A model generated the notes under the pieces. It had not been told where the DNA came from, searched no databases, and saw nothing but the letters and a program-made list of their open reading frames with translations. A program made the position numbers and the translations under genes. From assembly GCA_017556565.1 (NCBI GenBank), contig JAFYMQ010000052.1:1-5479 (forward strand): a stretch of DNA of 5,479 nucleotides. The letters run 5' to 3'. Below, piece after piece: positions 4,463 to 5,479 of this stretch (within the stretch, counting starts at the first letter, position 1; each line of letters opens with the position of its first letter). The stretch is from Clostridia bacterium. Its GTDB lineage: Bacteria; Bacillota; Clostridia; Oscillospirales; Butyricicoccaceae.

Positions 4463-5479
4463 ATGAAGCTTGGTATCGTCGGACTGCCCAACGTAGGCAA
4501 GAGCACACTTTTTAATGCGCTGACAAATCTCAAGGCCGCTTCGGCCAACTATCCTTTCTGCACAATCGACCCCAACGTGGGTATAGTCAACGTTCCCGAT
4601 CCCCGTCTGGATGCGCTGGCTGCTATATACAACCCCAAGAAGATCACCCCCGCTATACTGGAGTTTGTTGACATTGCAGGTCTGGTCAAGGGTGCTTCCA
4701 AGGGCGAGGGTCTGGGCAACAAGTTCCTTTCCCATATCCGTCAGGTGGACGTTATTGTTCACGTTGTAAGATGCTTTGAGGATGAGAATATCATCCACGT
4801 AGACGGCTCTATCTCCCCCGTCCGCGACATCGAGACTATCAATCTTGAGCTTATCCTGTCCGATATCGAGGTGCTCACCCGCCGCATCGACAAGTCCGAA
4901 AAGCTTGCCAAGGGCGACAAGAAGTACCAAAGCGAGGTCGCACTCTTAAAGTCCCTGCTTGCTCATCTGGAAGAAGGTCAGTCGGCACGTACATTCACAG
5001 CTCCCACCGACGAGGCTCAGGAGATCATAGACTCTGTCGAGCTGCTCTCCTCCAAGCCCGTTATCTATGCCGCCAACATGAGCGACGGTGATATGAGCAG
5101 CGCGCTGGACGGCAACGAGCGCTACAAGACCATCTCCGAGTTTGCCAAGAACGAAGGCAGCGACGTTCTGCCCATCTGCGCATCTCTGGAGAGTGAGATT
5201 TCCGAGCTGACCGCTGAGGAAAAGGAAATGTTCCTGTCCGAGCTGGGACTTGAGCAGTCGGGTCTTGACAGACTTATTACCCTCTGCTACAGCCGTCTGG
5301 GTCTTATCTCCTACCTGACCGCAGGTGAGCCCGAGGTCAGAGCATGGACTATCACCGCAGGCACCAAGGCTCCTCAGGCAGCAGGCAAGATCCACTCCGA
5401 TATCGAACGCGGCTTCATCCGCGCTGAAACCATTGCCTTTGAAGACCTCAAGACCTATGGCTCCTATGCAGCCGCCAAG
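4463..5479 (+). CDS. ychF: YchF/OLA1 family P-loop ATPase (3' end cut by window)
   Basis: The frame opens with an ATG at 4463, 10 nt after an AAAGGAG site (4447-4452), and stays open for 339 codons to the window end. Motifs: G1 P-loop GLPNVGKST (7-15); YPFCTIDPN (30-38), the switch I block typical of Obg/YchF proteins; G3 DIAGL (70-74), followed by [15 protein letters not shown]. Leu74 replaces the catalytic Gln of Ras, the HAS-NTPase hallmark. G4 is NMSD (205-208) rather than NKxD, the change tied to ATP preference in this family. A helical insert at about 130-175 and a C-terminal TGS domain from about 280 ([31 protein letters not shown]) follow. Family members are about 363-367 residues, so only some 25 C-terminal residues are missing. 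YchF is a conserved cytoplasmic ribosome-associated ATPase, implicated in translation and stress tolerance; its exact role is unsettled. It is divergent from the two-component operon and has its own promoter. Confidence 0.96.
   Translation, partial: MKLGIVGLPNVGKSTLFNALTNLKAASANYPFCTIDPNVGIVNVPDPRLDALAAIYNPKKITPAILEFVDIAGLVKGASKGEGLGNKFLSHIRQVDVIVHVVRCFEDENIIHVDGSISPVRDIETINLELILSDIEVLTRRIDKSEKLAKGDKKYQSEVALLKSLLAHLEEGQSARTFTAPTDEAQEIIDSVELLSSKPVIYAANMSDGDMSSALDGNERYKTISEFAKNEGSDVLPICASLESEISELTAEEKEMFLSELGLEQSGLDRLITLCYSRLGLISYLTAGEPEVRAWTITAGTKAPQAAGKIHSDIERGFIRAETIAFEDLKTYGSYAAAK

Noticed and set aside
4285..4515. Plus-strand ORF of 76 codons across the divergent promoter region into ychF
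   Set aside because: It spans the ychF promoter, has no ribosome site, and overlaps the ychF start in another frame.
4457..5395. Minus-strand ORFs at 4457-4930 and 4946-5395
   Set aside because: They lie opposite ychF, whose plus-strand translation carries every family motif; these are antisense shadows.

Overview
The window reads as ordinary chromosomal DNA from a Gram-positive, probably spore-forming member of the Clostridia, with an Oscillospiraceae/Ruminococcus-like bacterium as the best guess. The basis is roughly balanced base composition, strong AGGAGG-type ribosome binding sites, σA-like promoters, a single-PDZ membrane-anchored HtrA behind an OmpR-type two-component pair, and a tiny gene resembling the sporulation peptide SpoVM. 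The taxonomic call is inference. I see no mobile element, CRISPR array, tRNA or rRNA.

Layout, left to right. Positions 1-81 (+) are the last 26 codons of an unidentified gene. A FMN nitroreductase-family gene follows at 139-666 (+). Convergent to it, ending one base past its stop codon, is a 21-codon minus-strand gene (668-733) with an excellent ribosome binding site and the MKxxxIKxPxxL pattern of SpoVM. A perfect 13-bp hairpin (779-810), with T-rich flanks on both sides, ends the transcripts arriving from left and right. Then comes a three-gene minus-strand operon, read right to left: OmpR-family response regulator (4261-3581), HAMP sensor histidine kinase (3561-2083) and HtrA-like serine protease (2086-827). 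The kinase and protease genes overlap in ATGA. A 201-bp divergent intergenic region (4262-4462) holds the operon promoter, two adjacent inverted repeats and a good promoter for ychF, which runs rightward from 4463 and is cut by the window end after 339 codons.

How the genes work together. The regulator-kinase-protease operon looks like a self-contained cell-envelope stress circuit: the kinase senses an extracytoplasmic cue, the regulator probably acts on its own promoter through the dyads upstream, and the membrane-anchored HtrA degrades or refolds damaged exported proteins. This parallels CssRS-HtrA in Bacillus in logic, but the sensor domain is not recognisably CssS. The nitroreductase, SpoVM-like peptide and YchF ATPase appear to be independent neighbours.

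The most noteworthy item is the SpoVM-like micro-gene, hidden in what would otherwise be called an empty 160-bp gap. It is separated from the htrA operon by the terminator and lies antisense to the probable 3' end of the nitroreductase transcript.
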